Under the pieces are notes generated by a model, which was not told the origin of the DNA, did no database searches, and saw nothing but the letters and a program-made list of their open reading frames with translations. 32,821 nt of DNA from an uncultured Parvularculaceae bacterium. Its GTDB lineage: Bacteria > Pseudomonadota > Alphaproteobacteria > Caulobacterales > Parvularculaceae. The DNA lies in NCBI GenBank assembly GCA_913055785.1, contig CAJXLJ010000033.1:1-32821 (forward strand), written 5' to 3'. Position 1 is the stretch's first letter. Every line of letters begins with the position of its first letter. Shown here piece by piece: positions 17,733 through 26,689 of this stretch. The position numbers and the translations under genes are program-made.

Positions 17733-18590
17733 ATGCGCCAGGATATCATCGACCTTTACGACGCTTTCACCCATGGAACCATGGGCCGCCGGGAGTTCAT
17801 GAAACGCCTGGCAAGGATCGCCGGGGGCGCTGTGGCGGCGACGGCGCTGATATCGGTTCTGCAAAACGATTACGCGCGGGCTGAAACAGTCAGCGAGGAC
17901 GACGACCGGCTCGAGACATTTACGGCGACGTTCGATCAGGAAGGCCCGGCCGTGGACGCCTACGCCGCCAGGCCGAAAGGGGAGAGCATCCTTCCTGCGG
18001 TCATCGTCATTCACGAAAACCGGGGCCTTAACCCGCACATCAAGGACGTGGCGCGGCGCATTGCGCTTGAAGGCTATTACGCATTCGCCGTCGACATGCT
18101 GTCGCCGCTCGGCGGCACGCCTGCGGACGAGGACAAGGCGCGGGAGATGATCTACACGCTCGATCAGGAAGAGACCGTCGCCAAATTCGCCGCCATCACG
18201 CGCGAACTGGCGCTTGTCAAAACCCATCAGCGCAAAGTCGGTGCGGTCGGTTTTTGCTGGGGCGGCGGTATGGTCAACGCCCTCGCTGTTGCGTCGCCGC
18301 ATCTTGTCGCCGGCGTTTCCTATTACGGCCGTCAGGTCGCCGCCGAAGACGCCGCGAAGATCAAGGCTTCGCTCATGCTGCATTACGCCGGCGAGGACGC
18401 CCGCATCAACGCCGGCATTCCCGATTACGAAGCGGCGCTGAAGGCCGCCGAAGTCGACTATCAGTTATTCACCTATGAAGGCGCGCAGCACGCCTTCAAC
18501 AACGACACCAACACCGCCCGATACAATAAGGAAGCCGCCGATCTCGCCTGGTCGCGAACGGTTGCGTTTTTCAAGGAAAAACTCGCCTGA
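17733..18590 (+). CDS. Dienelactone hydrolase family protein, Tat-type signal
   Basis: 285-residue alpha/beta hydrolase. GRREFMKRLARIAGGAVAATALISVL near residues 17-43 is a twin-arginine-like signal, so export to the periplasm in folded form is likely. The Cys-His-Asp triad is visible: C175 in GFCWGGG, D222 in AGEDARIN and H253 in GAQHAFNND. HENRGLNPHIKDVARRLA-type sequence confirms the DLH family. The exact substrate (dienelactone or another ester) is unknown. The ATG has GGAGG ahead. It starts a group of exported proteins inserted between metK and trmB. Confidence 0.92.
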   Translation: MRQDIIDLYDAFTHGTMGRREFMKRLARIAGGAVAATALISVLQNDYARAETVSEDDDRLETFTATFDQEGPAVDAYAARPKGESILPAVIVIHENRGLNPHIKDVARRIALEGYYAFAVDMLSPLGGTPADEDKAREMIYTLDQEETVAKFAAITRELALVKTHQRKVGAVGFCWGGGMVNALAVASPHLVAGVSYYGRQVAAEDAAKIKASLMLHYAGEDARINAGIPDYEAALKAAEVDYQLFTYEGAQHAFNNDTNTARYNKEAADLAWSRTVAFFKEKLA

Positions 18591-18662
18591 GCGCGCTGCG
18601 CAACTGTCGAAAGCGCCCCGTGTCATGCGTCGTGTCGTGCAGCCTTGGAGAGGAGAGTGAAC

Positions 18663-19154
18663 ATGGCCAGGGGAATTCTTGTCGCGATTTTGGCTTTATG
18701 GGCGACGGCGAGCGTCGCTGCAGACGACGCCTCGTTGCTATTGAAGAAATTTGAAGGCGACTGGGTCGCCGAAAATGAGGAAGCAAGGACCGAAATGCGC
18801 TGGTCCGAAGCGCTCGGCGGCAAGTTCATGCGAATTGAATATCGGATCAACGTTAAAAATGAGACGGGCGAAACCCCGGTGTTCGACGGAACCGCCTATT
18901 ACCAGCTAGCCGAAGGCGAAAGCCTGCGCGCCTTCTGGGCGGACACCGGCGGCTCGCTTCATCCGGTCTCGGCCCGGCGCGAAGGAAACGCCATGATTGC
19001 GCATTGGGGGCGGCCTGACGAGGGCGAGCAGGGACGCTCCCGCTATGAGCTTCTCCCCTCAGGTGGCGTTGAGGTGACCGACTGGGTCAAAACCGGTGAC
19101 GGCTGGCGGCGGTTCAATCATAATGTTTTCACACGCGTCAGCGCGCCGGACTGA
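18663..19154 (+). CDS. Small secreted hypothetical protein (DUF1579-like)
   Basis: 163 residues. MARGILVAILALWATASVAA is a signal peptide with an AxA-type cleavage site before DDAS. The mature part has FEGDWVAENEEARTEMRW, EALGGKFMRIEY and a strand-rich body ending WRRFNHNVFTRV, which resembles DUF1579 or related lipocalin-like barrels. This assignment is tentative and no function is claimed. The ATG at 18663 follows GGAGAGGAGAG; an earlier TTG in frame lies inside that ribosome-binding sequence. Confidence 0.72.
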   Translation: MARGILVAILALWATASVAADDASLLLKKFEGDWVAENEEARTEMRWSEALGGKFMRIEYRINVKNETGETPVFDGTAYYQLAEGESLRAFWADTGGSLHPVSARREGNAMIAHWGRPDEGEQGRSRYELLPSGGVEVTDWVKTGDGWRRFNHNVFTRVSAPD

Positions 19155-19206
19155 TCTTCCGTCGATATAACGCTGACGGCGGCGGCTGGTCTGCGGAGGA
19201 TTGATA

Positions 19207-20889
19207 ATGGGTTGGAATTCGGAACACGCGCGCAACGCGGCGTTGCTGGCGTTGTCGATCGTCTTTCAGATTGGCGCGGCTTCCGCGGCTGACGGCGATC
19301 GCCGGCTCAACGCGCTGTTCAAGGAATGGCGCGCCTTCGCGCCGCCGCCGGTGGAGAGCTGTGTTCCGGATTACGGGGCGGAAGCGATGGCCGAAAAGGC
19401 GGCTGACCTTGAAATATTCAAGACGCGCCTTGCCGCCATGAACAAGAAAGGCTGGCGCAAGAGCGACCTCATTGACGCGAAACTCGTCGCCGCAGAAATG
19501 AACGGCATGGATTTCGATCTCCGCGTCTTGAGACCATGGGCGCGCGATCCAAGCTATTACGCAACGGTATGGACCTATGAGACAGACGTGCCGGAGAACG
19601 AAGGCCCGTCCATTCATCCGGTCATCGATCTGTGGCGCTACGATTATCCGCTGTCAGAGCGCGATCAGGAAGAACTGACCTGCCTCATCGGCGCTGTCCC
19701 CGCCTTGCTTGAGCAGGCCCGGACGAATCTCGCCGCCTCGAATGCGCGTGATCTCTGGGTTTACGGGGATCGCGCCTTTCGCATCCAGAGCGCGGCGCTC
19801 GAAAAGCTTGCGACCGGCGATCTCGACCTCTCGACGCGCGACGGTGCGGTCCGCGCCGACATGACCGGCGCCGGCGCGCCGTTGATGTCAGCCATCGCTG
19901 AGGCGAAAACCGCGACTGACGCATTCCGCCAGTGGCTGAAAGGGGAAGCGCCGAAAAAAACCGGGCCATCCGGAGTCGGCAAGGAGGACTACAGCTGGCA
20001 CGCGAAGAATGTGCAGCTTTCGCCCTATGACTGGGAGGCGCAGGCGACGTTGCTTCGCCGCGAACTGGAACGCGCCCGCGCGTCGCTGGCGCTTGAAGAA
20101 TTCAGGAACCGCAACCTGCCGCCGCTTGAGCCGATTGATGACGCCGAGGCGTGGGAGGCGATGGCGGCGGAAAAGATGGCGCGCGTAACGGACTTTCTCA
20201 TCGACAGCGGTTTTGTCGAAGACAAGGAATGTTATCGCGCCGCCATGGCGGCGAAGACCGGCGGTTATACGCCGCCTGAAAACAGAAATTTCTTCGCCCA
20301 CGGGATGGCGCGCGACCCATCGGCGCTTTACGCGCATGACTATCACTGGATCGAACTGGCGCGCCGTAAATATGAGCCGGGCAAGCGTCCCATTCGCGCG
20401 GCGGCGCCTCTTTATGACATTTACGCCGACCGTTCGGAAGGCATGGCGACGGCGATGGAGGAATTGCTGCTTCACGCCGGTTATTACGATGACAATCCGC
20501 GCGGGCGAGAGATCGTCTGGGTCATGCTGGCGAACCGCGCGGCGCGCGGTCTCTCCTCGCTTTACGTGCAGGCGAATGAAATGACTCTTGAAGAGGCGGG
20601 CAAGTTTCATGCGCGCTGGACGCCGCGCGGATGGACCAACCCGGAGAGCGACCTTGTCGCGTTCGAACAGCTTTTGTATCTGCGCCAGCCCGGCTACGGG
20701 ACGAGCTATATAACCGGAAAGGCGCAGTTTGATGCGCTAATCAGCGCGTACGCGTTTGATCGCGAGCGGGGTGGCGGAGAGATGAATTTCGCCGACTTCT
20801 TCAAAGAACTGAACGGCGCCGACATCATTCCATTCTCGCTGATTGAGTCGGAAATGACACGGGCGCCGATAAAAGACGGCCGCGAGTAA
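19207..20889 (+). CDS. Exported DUF885 protein with altered metal motif
   Basis: 560 residues with a signal peptide (AALLALSIVFQIGAASA). The C-terminal third has the DUF885 layout: EGMATAMEE at 411-419 (family EGWALYxE), LANRAARGLSSL, MTLEEAGKFH and QPGYGTSYITGKAQF (family PGQALSYxxG). The position of the family's HExxPGH zinc motif reads H377-D-Y-H-W-I-E383, so the catalytic Glu and the second His are not where expected. It may be a non-metallo or inactive relative of DUF885 peptidases. The ATG is six bases after GGAGGA. Its TAA shares its last base with the trmB ATG. Confidence 0.8.
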   Translation: MGWNSEHARNAALLALSIVFQIGAASAADGDRRLNALFKEWRAFAPPPVESCVPDYGAEAMAEKAADLEIFKTRLAAMNKKGWRKSDLIDAKLVAAEMNGMDFDLRVLRPWARDPSYYATVWTYETDVPENEGPSIHPVIDLWRYDYPLSERDQEELTCLIGAVPALLEQARTNLAASNARDLWVYGDRAFRIQSAALEKLATGDLDLSTRDGAVRADMTGAGAPLMSAIAEAKTATDAFRQWLKGEAPKKTGPSGVGKEDYSWHAKNVQLSPYDWEAQATLLRRELERARASLALEEFRNRNLPPLEPIDDAEAWEAMAAEKMARVTDFLIDSGFVEDKECYRAAMAAKTGGYTPPENRNFFAHGMARDPSALYAHDYHWIELARRKYEPGKRPIRAAAPLYDIYADRSEGMATAMEELLLHAGYYDDNPRGREIVWVMLANRAARGLSSLYVQANEMTLEEAGKFHARWTPRGWTNPESDLVAFEQLLYLRQPGYGTSYITGKAQFDALISAYAFDRERGGGEMNFADFFKELNGADIIPFSLIESEMTRAPIKDGRE

Positions 20890-21581
20890 TGGCCTCGGAC
20901 GTCCCTGCTTACATCCCGCGCCTTTACGGACGCCGTCAGGACAAGCCCTTAAAGCCGCGTCAGACGCGGCTGATGGAAACGCTGTTGCCGCGTATAGCCG
21001 TTCCCGATCCAGAAAAAGGGCCAATCGATCTCAAGGCGCTTTTTCCTGATACGGAAGAAATCTGGCTCGAGGTCGGGTTCGGCGGCGGCGAGCATCTCGC
21101 ATGGCAGGCGGCGCATAACAGAGAGGCCGGGCTGATCGGCGCCGAGCCTTTCGTCAACGGCGTCGGCAAGCTTCTCGCGCAGATCGACGATGAGGGACTC
21201 CGGAATGTCCGCATTCATTTCGGCGATGCGCGCCCGCTCCTTGAAGCCTTGCCTCAGGGGGCGCTGTCGCGCCTGTTCGTGCTGCACCCCGATCCCTGGC
21301 CCAAGAAGCGTCATTTCAAGCGGCGAATGATTTCGCCATGGTTCTTTCTCGAGGCGGCCCGGCTTTTGAGGCCCGGCGGGGAATTGCGCGTCGCATCGGA
21401 TATTCCCGATTATATCCGCTGGACATTGATGCACGCGCAGAACGCGCCGTCATTCGAGTGGACGGCGCGCCGCGCAGCGGACTGGAAAACCCGGCCCGCC
21501 GACTGGCCGCAGACCCGGTATGAGGCGAAATCTCTGAAAGAAGGCCGTCATCCTGCTTATCTTGTCTTTCGCCGCAAATAA
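20889..21581 (+). CDS. trmB: tRNA (guanine(46)-N7)-methyltransferase
   Basis: 230 residues. The SAM-binding turn LEVGFGGGEHLAW, the family motif FVLHPDPWPKKRHFKRR and LLRPGGELRVASD identify TrmB, which methylates G46 in the tRNA variable loop. The start ATG overlaps the stop of the DUF885 gene by one base (TAATG), so it is probably translated by reinitiation from that transcript. In many relatives trmB is closer to metK; here three exported-protein genes intervene. Confidence 0.96.
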   Translation: MASDVPAYIPRLYGRRQDKPLKPRQTRLMETLLPRIAVPDPEKGPIDLKALFPDTEEIWLEVGFGGGEHLAWQAAHNREAGLIGAEPFVNGVGKLLAQIDDEGLRNVRIHFGDARPLLEALPQGALSRLFVLHPDPWPKKRHFKRRMISPWFFLEAARLLRPGGELRVASDIPDYIRWTLMHAQNAPSFEWTARRAADWKTRPADWPQTRYEAKSLKEGRHPAYLVFRRK

Positions 21582-21656
21582 TCGCCGCCTTACCGTCTTG
21601 TGACTTGCGGCCTTGCGCGTTTGCCGGAAAAGTGCGGCTCAATAACGGGGCGGCGC

Positions 21657-22946
21657 ATGTCTTTCTTTCGCATCTTCTTGATCCTCGCATCGGCGCTCGC
21701 GGTGACGTCCTGCGCCAAGCTGACGCTTGCCTGGGCGGATTTGAAACCCGATGGTGACGCGGCGGTCCCGCCGGCGCTTGGCGCCTTTGAAGGGGGCGGC
21801 CCGGTCGCTGGTGTTGCAGACTGGGAAGCGCGGAAACCGGCCTTGCGCGAGGCGTTGGAGCGCGAAGTCTACGGGACGATGCCTGACGGCTATGCGCTGC
21901 ATGTGCTGGAGCGGAAGGTTCTCGATGAGGAAGCGTTCGACGGCCTCGGGCGGCTCGTTGAGTTCAAACTGAAAGCGGATGTCACATTCGGGGAGGAAAC
22001 GCGGGAGACGCGCGTTTTCTATATGGATGTGATTGAGCCTTCGGGACGCGACGCGGCGCCTGTCATCTTGATGCAGACCTATTGTCCGCGCCGGGACACC
22101 ATTCCCCATCCGGCGATCACGCATGTCGAGGGCATGGGCGGTTGCGGCGGCGGCGGGATCGGAACGTCGATCATGACCTATGTTTTCGGGCGCTATATCG
22201 CGACGCCGCCGCTCGAGGAGATCCTGCAACGCGGCTATGCGCTCGCCACGATATATCCGAGCGAGTTTGCGCCGGATTCAAAAACTCGCGGCCTGCCGGC
22301 TTTGAAGGAGATGTCGGCAGGGCTGGACGGAAACCGGGAACGCTGGGGCGCGGTCGCCGCCTGGGCCTGGGGCTTTTCCTTGATGATCGACGCTCTTGAG
22401 GAAGAGAGCGGCGCGAAGGAGCGCTCATATATTACCTGGGGACATTCCCGGTACGGAAAATCAGCGCTGTTAGCCGCCGCATTTGACGACCGCATCGCCG
22501 GCGTCATCTCTCACCAGTCCGGCACCGGCGGCGCCTCTTTAAACCGGCGCAAGAAGGGCGAGAGCGTCAGGTCCATCACGGCGGCTTACCCCCACTGGTT
22601 CACACAAGCCTACGCCGATTACGCCGGGCATGAAGAGGACATGGGAGTAGACCAGCACCAGCTTCTGGCGCTGATTGCGCCGCGCCCGATCCTGGTCGGG
22701 AATGCGCGGCGTGATGTCTGGTCTGATCCGAATGGCGCGTTCCGCGCCGCCATCGGCGCCGACCCGGTTTACGAGCTTTTGGGCTCGGAAGGGCTCGAAC
22801 AGACCCGCCTTGATCAGTGGAAGCCTGACGCCGATATCGCGTTCTGGATCCGCGCCGGTACGCATGGCGTCGTCAAGGAAGACTGGCCGGCCTTCTTTGA
22901 ATTTCTCGACGCGCATTTTCCCGCCGGGGCGGCCTCGCAGGGCTGA
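21657..22946 (+). CDS. Glucuronoyl-esterase-like (CE15) lipoprotein
   Basis: 429 residues. MSFFRIFLILASALAVTSC ends in a good lipobox (VTSC), so it is a probable outer-membrane or periplasmic lipoprotein. The hydrolase domain has WGHSRYGKSALLAAAFDDRI with S264 as nucleophile (CE15 GCSRxGK, here with His for Cys), VDQHQLLALIAPRPILV and GTHGVV with H403 as likely general base. CE15 enzymes cleave the ester between glucuronate on xylan and lignin alcohols; bacterial members also act on other uronate esters. The open frame begins earlier (21600), but that would bury the signal peptide. Confidence 0.85.
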   Translation: MSFFRIFLILASALAVTSCAKLTLAWADLKPDGDAAVPPALGAFEGGGPVAGVADWEARKPALREALEREVYGTMPDGYALHVLERKVLDEEAFDGLGRLVEFKLKADVTFGEETRETRVFYMDVIEPSGRDAAPVILMQTYCPRRDTIPHPAITHVEGMGGCGGGGIGTSIMTYVFGRYIATPPLEEILQRGYALATIYPSEFAPDSKTRGLPALKEMSAGLDGNRERWGAVAAWAWGFSLMIDALEEESGAKERSYITWGHSRYGKSALLAAAFDDRIAGVISHQSGTGGASLNRRKKGESVRSITAAYPHWFTQAYADYAGHEEDMGVDQHQLLALIAPRPILVGNARRDVWSDPNGAFRAAIGADPVYELLGSEGLEQTRLDQWKPDADIAFWIRAGTHGVVKEDWPAFFEFLDAHFPAGAASQG

Positions 22947-22967
22947 TCCGCAGCCTTCATTTCTCTC

Positions 22968-23891
22968 GTGACAAACGCCGCCGCTCATGGTTCACCCTTG
23001 AGGAAGACAGGGAGCGAGTGCTTGGCCGACGGCGTCACGATCGATCCGGGGGACCTTCAAACCGCGCATTTGCCGGCGGTTTATGCGCGCGCGCCGTCTT
23101 CAGTGTCGTTTAAAAAACTGCGCAAACGCATTTTGCGGCAGACGCAGGAAGCGCTTCGCCGGTTCGCCATGGACGGGCCGGGAAAGAGCGGCGGTGCGCA
23201 GAAATGGCTTGTCTGTCTTTCAGGCGGCAAGGACAGTTACACGCTGCTTGCTGCGCTGATGGATCTGAAATGGCAGGGCGCGCTCAAGGCCGACCTCATC
23301 GCCTGCAATCTCGATCAGGGCCAGCCGGGTTTTCCGAAACATGTCTTGCCGGACTATCTCAAAGCCCTCGGCGTCGATCATCGCATCGTCACCGAGGACA
23401 CCTATTCGATTGTCACCGACAAGGTGCCGGAGAACAAAACCTATTGCTCTTTGTGCTCGCGGCTGCGGCGGGGCATTCTCTATCGCGTCGCCCGCGAGGA
23501 GGGATGCGATGCGATCGTACTCGGCCATCACCGGGACGATGCGCTCGAAACGTTCATGATGAACCTCTTTCACGGCGGCCGGCTCGCCGCGATGCCGCCG
23601 AAGCTATTAAATGACGAGGGCGACCTCTTCGTCCTGCGCCCGCTCATCCTGAACGCCGAGGCCGATATCGGGAAGTTTGCGCAAGGCATGAAATTCCCGA
23701 TCATCCCCTGCAATCTGTGCGGCAGCCAGGAAGGCCTGCAGCGCGCGCTGATGAAGGAGATGCTGGAGACCTGGGAGCGCCGCCACCCGGGCCGGCGCGA
23801 GGTGATGTTCAGGGCGCTGCAGCATGTGCGCCTCAGCCATTTGGCGGACGAGAAGGTCTGGGACTTCGAGGGTCTTGAGCGGGAAGACTGA
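22968..23891 (+). CDS. ttcA: tRNA 2-thiocytidine(32) synthetase TtcA
   Basis: Up to 307 residues. It carries the PP-loop [12 protein letters not shown] for ATP, followed by the Fe-S/thiolation cysteines in [11 protein letters not shown] (CxxC) and later [26 protein letters not shown] is diagnostic. TtcA thiolates C32 of several tRNAs using a 4Fe-4S cluster. Start uncertain: the GTG at 22968 has no Shine-Dalgarno, while a TTG at 23022 follows GGGAG with a 7-base spacer and would give 289 residues, closer to the usual size. It is convergent with the glycosyltransferase pair, five bases apart. Confidence 0.94.
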   Translation: MTNAAAHGSPLRKTGSECLADGVTIDPGDLQTAHLPAVYARAPSSVSFKKLRKRILRQTQEALRRFAMDGPGKSGGAQKWLVCLSGGKDSYTLLAALMDLKWQGALKADLIACNLDQGQPGFPKHVLPDYLKALGVDHRIVTEDTYSIVTDKVPENKTYCSLCSRLRRGILYRVAREEGCDAIVLGHHRDDALETFMMNLFHGGRLAAMPPKLLNDEGDLFVLRPLILNAEADIGKFAQGMKFPIIPCNLCGSQEGLQRALMKEMLETWERRHPGRREVMFRALQHVRLSHLADEKVWDFEGLERED

Positions 23892-23896
23892 AACCT

Positions 23897-24862
23897 TCAG
23901 CCCTTATTGAACACGCGCAACAGGCATTGTTGCAGAACGTCCTGCGTGTACTGCGCCGGTTTCTGACTTCTCTCCCGCTTCACCATGCGCTTGGCGTGAT
24001 AGACAAAAAGGCCGAGCGTTTTGGCGACTCCCGCGAGAAACGCGTAAAAGGCGCCGTGGTTCTTGCGATAGTAATGTCGCCATGAGGCGAACCAGTGTGC
24101 GGGGAGCCGGCGATTGGCTGCGCCGCTGACGCCGGTCGCCGCGCCGCCGATATGTGTGACGCGCGCGGCGGGCTCATGCCATACCGACCAGCCCTCGCGC
24201 TTTAAAGTCAGCATCATGTCGGTTTCTTCGTAATAGAGGAAAAACCCGTCATCCATCGGCGTATCCCCGATCGCCGACATGCGCGCCATGAACGCGGCGC
24301 CGGAAACCCAGTCGGTTTCGACCGGCGTCGTCCGGCCCGCCTGATGATCGCGGAATTGTCCCGTCATTGTCTGCAGCGCCTTGATCCCGGCCTCGGCGGC
24401 GAACTCGCGAAGAATTGTCGGGAACGCAAACTCGCTGGCGTATTTTTCGCCGCGTTCGTCGAGGATTTGCGGACCGGCGATCGCCGCGTCCGGATGCGCC
24501 TCCAGAAGCGCGGCGAGCGCCTCGATGGCGGAAGGTTCGGGGCGTGCGTCGGGATTGAGAAAGAACACATAGTCGGCGCCGAAATCCCGCACGAGGGGAA
24601 AGGCGGTGTTGTTCCCTCCGGCGAAACCGGGATTGCCGCCTGTATCGGTTACCGTAACGCGGCCGGCCAAGCCTTCTCCCGCTACATGGGCGCGCAGTTT
24701 CTCAAGATCGCCTTCAGGCGAGGCGTTATCGACGATAAATACATGTGCGGCTTTAAAACCGGCGAGCGCCTTCAGAGCCGCGTCCAGATGCGCGGTGACG
24801 AGATCAGCCGTGTTGTAATTGACGATAATGACGGCGACGAAGAGCTGGTCGGATGCGGTCAT
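23897..24862 (-). CDS. Family 2 glycosyltransferase (rhamnosyltransferase-like)
   Basis: 321 residues of GT-A fold. VIIVNYNTADLV at the start, VFIVDNASPEGD, FFLNPDARPEP (the DxD-equivalent) and FFLYYEETDMMLTLKREGW give the WbbL-like rhamnosyltransferase pattern, although the sugar donor cannot be fixed. The C-terminus (RHYYRKNHGAFYAFLAG, then basic KRMVKRERS) may bind the membrane. Its ATG is four bases after the stop of the upstream glycosyltransferase, so the two are co-transcribed. Confidence 0.9.
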   Translation of the reverse strand: MTASDQLFVAVIIVNYNTADLVTAHLDAALKALAGFKAAHVFIVDNASPEGDLEKLRAHVAGEGLAGRVTVTDTGGNPGFAGGNNTAFPLVRDFGADYVFFLNPDARPEPSAIEALAALLEAHPDAAIAGPQILDERGEKYASEFAFPTILREFAAEAGIKALQTMTGQFRDHQAGRTTPVETDWVSGAAFMARMSAIGDTPMDDGFFLYYEETDMMLTLKREGWSVWHEPAARVTHIGGAATGVSGAANRRLPAHWFASWRHYYRKNHGAFYAFLAGVAKTLGLFVYHAKRMVKRERSQKPAQYTQDVLQQCLLRVFNKG

Positions 24863-24866
24863 GAGA

Positions 24867-25937
24867 TCATTCGGCTGTAGAAGATGATTTATACTCGATC
24901 AGTTTTGATCGCCCGCCGCCGAACCTGCCGGCCCAGTACTGAACGGCGCCGGCTGCCTCCCAGGGTTTTTGCAGCATCGTCAACGAGGCGTAGGCCCAGC
25001 TTTGCGCCGTCGGCGGTCGGTCGCGCAAGGCTATGCGCGCGATCTGCAGGGGAAAGGCTGATCCGAGCAGAAAGATCGCCGTGTGAATGAACGCGCCGCC
25101 AAAAAGCGTCGCCAGAAAAAGCGCGGTCCAGAAAAGCGGGCGGATCGTTTCGCGGGCCCATATCTGTTCGGGCTCGCCGCGATGTAGATGAGAGACTTCC
25201 GCAAACGCGTGACCGGCGCGGCGTGCGCGCTTCAGCCACTGGCCGAGCGACGTCATGTCGATGTCATGGCGCGCCATTTCTTCATCAAGACGAAAGATCC
25301 GCCAGCCTTTTGCGCGCAGCCGAACGCAAAGTTCCGGCTCTTCGCCGGCGATCAGGCCTTCTCGAAATTCGCCGGCGGAAATGAACGCTTCGGCGCGAAC
25401 AAGGGCGATCCCGCCGCATATCTCGGTTTCGCCGGGCGCGGCCGCCCATTCGCGATCGGCGAGCGCGTTGTAAAGAGATCGCTCGGGGTGCTTTTCGCGA
25501 ACCCGTCCTGATGCGATCGCCGCTTCGGGCGTTTCACCCAAAAAACGCGTCGCCTTTTCGATCCAGCCTTCGGCGACTACGCAGTCCCCGTCCACAAATT
25601 GCACGAAGCGGGGCGCGCCTGTTTCCTGAAGGTGCCGGAAACCGGCGTTACGCGCCCGGGCCGCGGTGAAGGGCGTGCTCATATCGAGCCTGATGACATC
25701 GGCGCCGAGCGCTGCTGCAGCTTCCGGGCTGCCGTCTGTCGAACCGGAGTCCACATAAACAACGCGCCGCGTCGCGCCGGTCACGGATTTGAGGCAGGCG
25801 ATCAGCCGCTCGCCCTCATTGCGGCCGATCACCACGACGCCGGTCTCGTCTGATTGTTCGGGGCTTTTATATTCAGTAATCAATGACGCTTTTTCACCGC
25901 TCATCCCGGCGCCCGCGCGCGAAAGCGCGCTATTCAT
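24867..25937 (-). CDS. Family 2 glycosyltransferase with C-terminal membrane segment
   Basis: 356 residues. GVVVIGRNEGERLIACL, YVDSGSTDGSPEAA and FVQFVDGDCVVAEGW (DxD-type DGD) define a GT2 catalytic domain. GEEPELCVRLRAKGWRIFRLDEEM is the acceptor/base region. PLFWTALFLATLFGGAFIHTAIFLLG near the C-terminus is a membrane segment. It probably builds a polysaccharide, glycan or lipid-linked sugar with its neighbour. Start: ATG at 25937, or possibly ATG at 25904 (MSGEKASL); neither has a strong Shine-Dalgarno. Confidence 0.88.
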   Translation of the reverse strand: MNSALSRAGAGMSGEKASLITEYKSPEQSDETGVVVIGRNEGERLIACLKSVTGATRRVVYVDSGSTDGSPEAAAALGADVIRLDMSTPFTAARARNAGFRHLQETGAPRFVQFVDGDCVVAEGWIEKATRFLGETPEAAIASGRVREKHPERSLYNALADREWAAAPGETEICGGIALVRAEAFISAGEFREGLIAGEEPELCVRLRAKGWRIFRLDEEMARHDIDMTSLGQWLKRARRAGHAFAEVSHLHRGEPEQIWARETIRPLFWTALFLATLFGGAFIHTAIFLLGSAFPLQIARIALRDRPPTAQSWAYASLTMLQKPWEAAGAVQYWAGRFGGGRSKLIEYKSSSTAE

Positions 25938-26001
25938 ATTTTGACCGCTGTTGCGGTCGGGCCGGGATCTCCATCAACAAGCTCTACGCCTGCCTTACGA
26001 G

Positions 26002-26021
26002 ATTCCGGCCTTCGCCGGAAT
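26002..26021. repeat. REP-like palindromic stem-loop
   Basis: A perfect 8-bp stem, ATTCCGGC and GCCGGAAT, with a CTTC loop lies between the DUF2937 gene and the glycosyltransferase pair. Sequences of the form ATTCCxGCxTTCGCxGGAAT followed by GA are common dispersed intergenic repeats in proteobacteria. No T-run follows on either strand, so it is not a typical intrinsic terminator. Only one copy is in this window. Confidence 0.45.
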
Positions 26022-26042
26022 GAGCGGGCAGAAAAAATGTTG

Positions 26043-26540
26043 TCAGGCGTAACGCCGCCCGCCGCCGAACATGGCGCCGAGAATGCCGAACAGGAATGAG
26101 GATAAGCCCCAGGCCACGGCGAACCCGCCGCCCGCGTAGACCGCGCCGTGAACCGTCGCGGGCACAGCCGGTTCGAACTGCTCGCGGACCGAGACGCCGA
26201 TTTCCTTGTCATAGTTGCGCGCCACAAGCAGCGGGCGGACATAGGGGCTGGCGGCGTCGAGTTCTTCGAGGTGCGCTCTCAGGACAACCAGCCGGTCGAC
26301 CGATTCCGCGTAACCGTCGCACAGGGCGTCAAGGAGGTCGGTGGCGGTCCGGCATTCATTGAGGGCGCTTTCGCGGCTGTACCCTTTTTCAGCGACGCGG
26401 GCGTCGAAATCCTCGACAACCGTCGCCAGCCGGTCCACCTGGCCTTGCAGATTCTGCATATACTGCAGCGTGAAGCCCGGCGCCTGGCTGCCAATCAGCG
26501 CGCCAGCGACGCCCAGCAAGAAAGCAAGAAAACGACCCAC
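26043..26540 (-). CDS. DUF2937 membrane protein
   Basis: 165 residues. A hydrophobic N-terminus (FLAFLLGVAGALIG), a helical central part with APGFTLQYMQNLQGQVDRL and many acidic residues, and a second membrane segment near the end (AVAWGLSSFLFGILGAMFGG) match DUF2937, a family of unknown function with two membrane helices and a periplasmic or cytoplasmic loop. The open frame extends to 26669, but the GTG at 26540 is preceded by GGAGGGG and begins the conserved hydrophobic stretch; the extra 43 residues look non-coding. Confidence 0.72.
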   Translation of the reverse strand: MGRFLAFLLGVAGALIGSQAPGFTLQYMQNLQGQVDRLATVVEDFDARVAEKGYSRESALNECRTATDLLDALCDGYAESVDRLVVLRAHLEELDAASPYVRPLLVARNYDKEIGVSVREQFEPAVPATVHGAVYAGGGFAVAWGLSSFLFGILGAMFGGGRRYA

Positions 26541-26631
26541 GAGACCCCTCCAGAAAAAGATCGTTGATACCCCAAACGGGATTTTGGCCCATTGCGGCCC
26601 TAAAATCCATAGGGCGGGGGATGCTAAGGGG

Positions 26632-26660
26632 CTGACAAGAGGCCTTCGGCGCCCTATATA
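26632..26660 (+). promoter_or_regulatory. Candidate sigma-70 promoter ahead of rimP operon
   Basis: CTGACA (five of six bases to consensus), an ideal 17-base spacer and TATATA. Transcription would start near 26667, about 80 bases before rimP and about 23 bases before the intrinsic terminator. This is the best promoter match seen in the window, in the longest non-coding gap. Confidence 0.55.
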
Positions 26661-26689
26661 CCCCGCCAAACGCTAGTCGATTTTCGATG

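Noticed and set aside
26540-26669. 43-codon N-terminal extension of the DUF2937 protein
   Set aside because: The GTG at 26540 has GGAGGGG ahead and starts the conserved hydrophobic segment; the extension has no signal or domain features.
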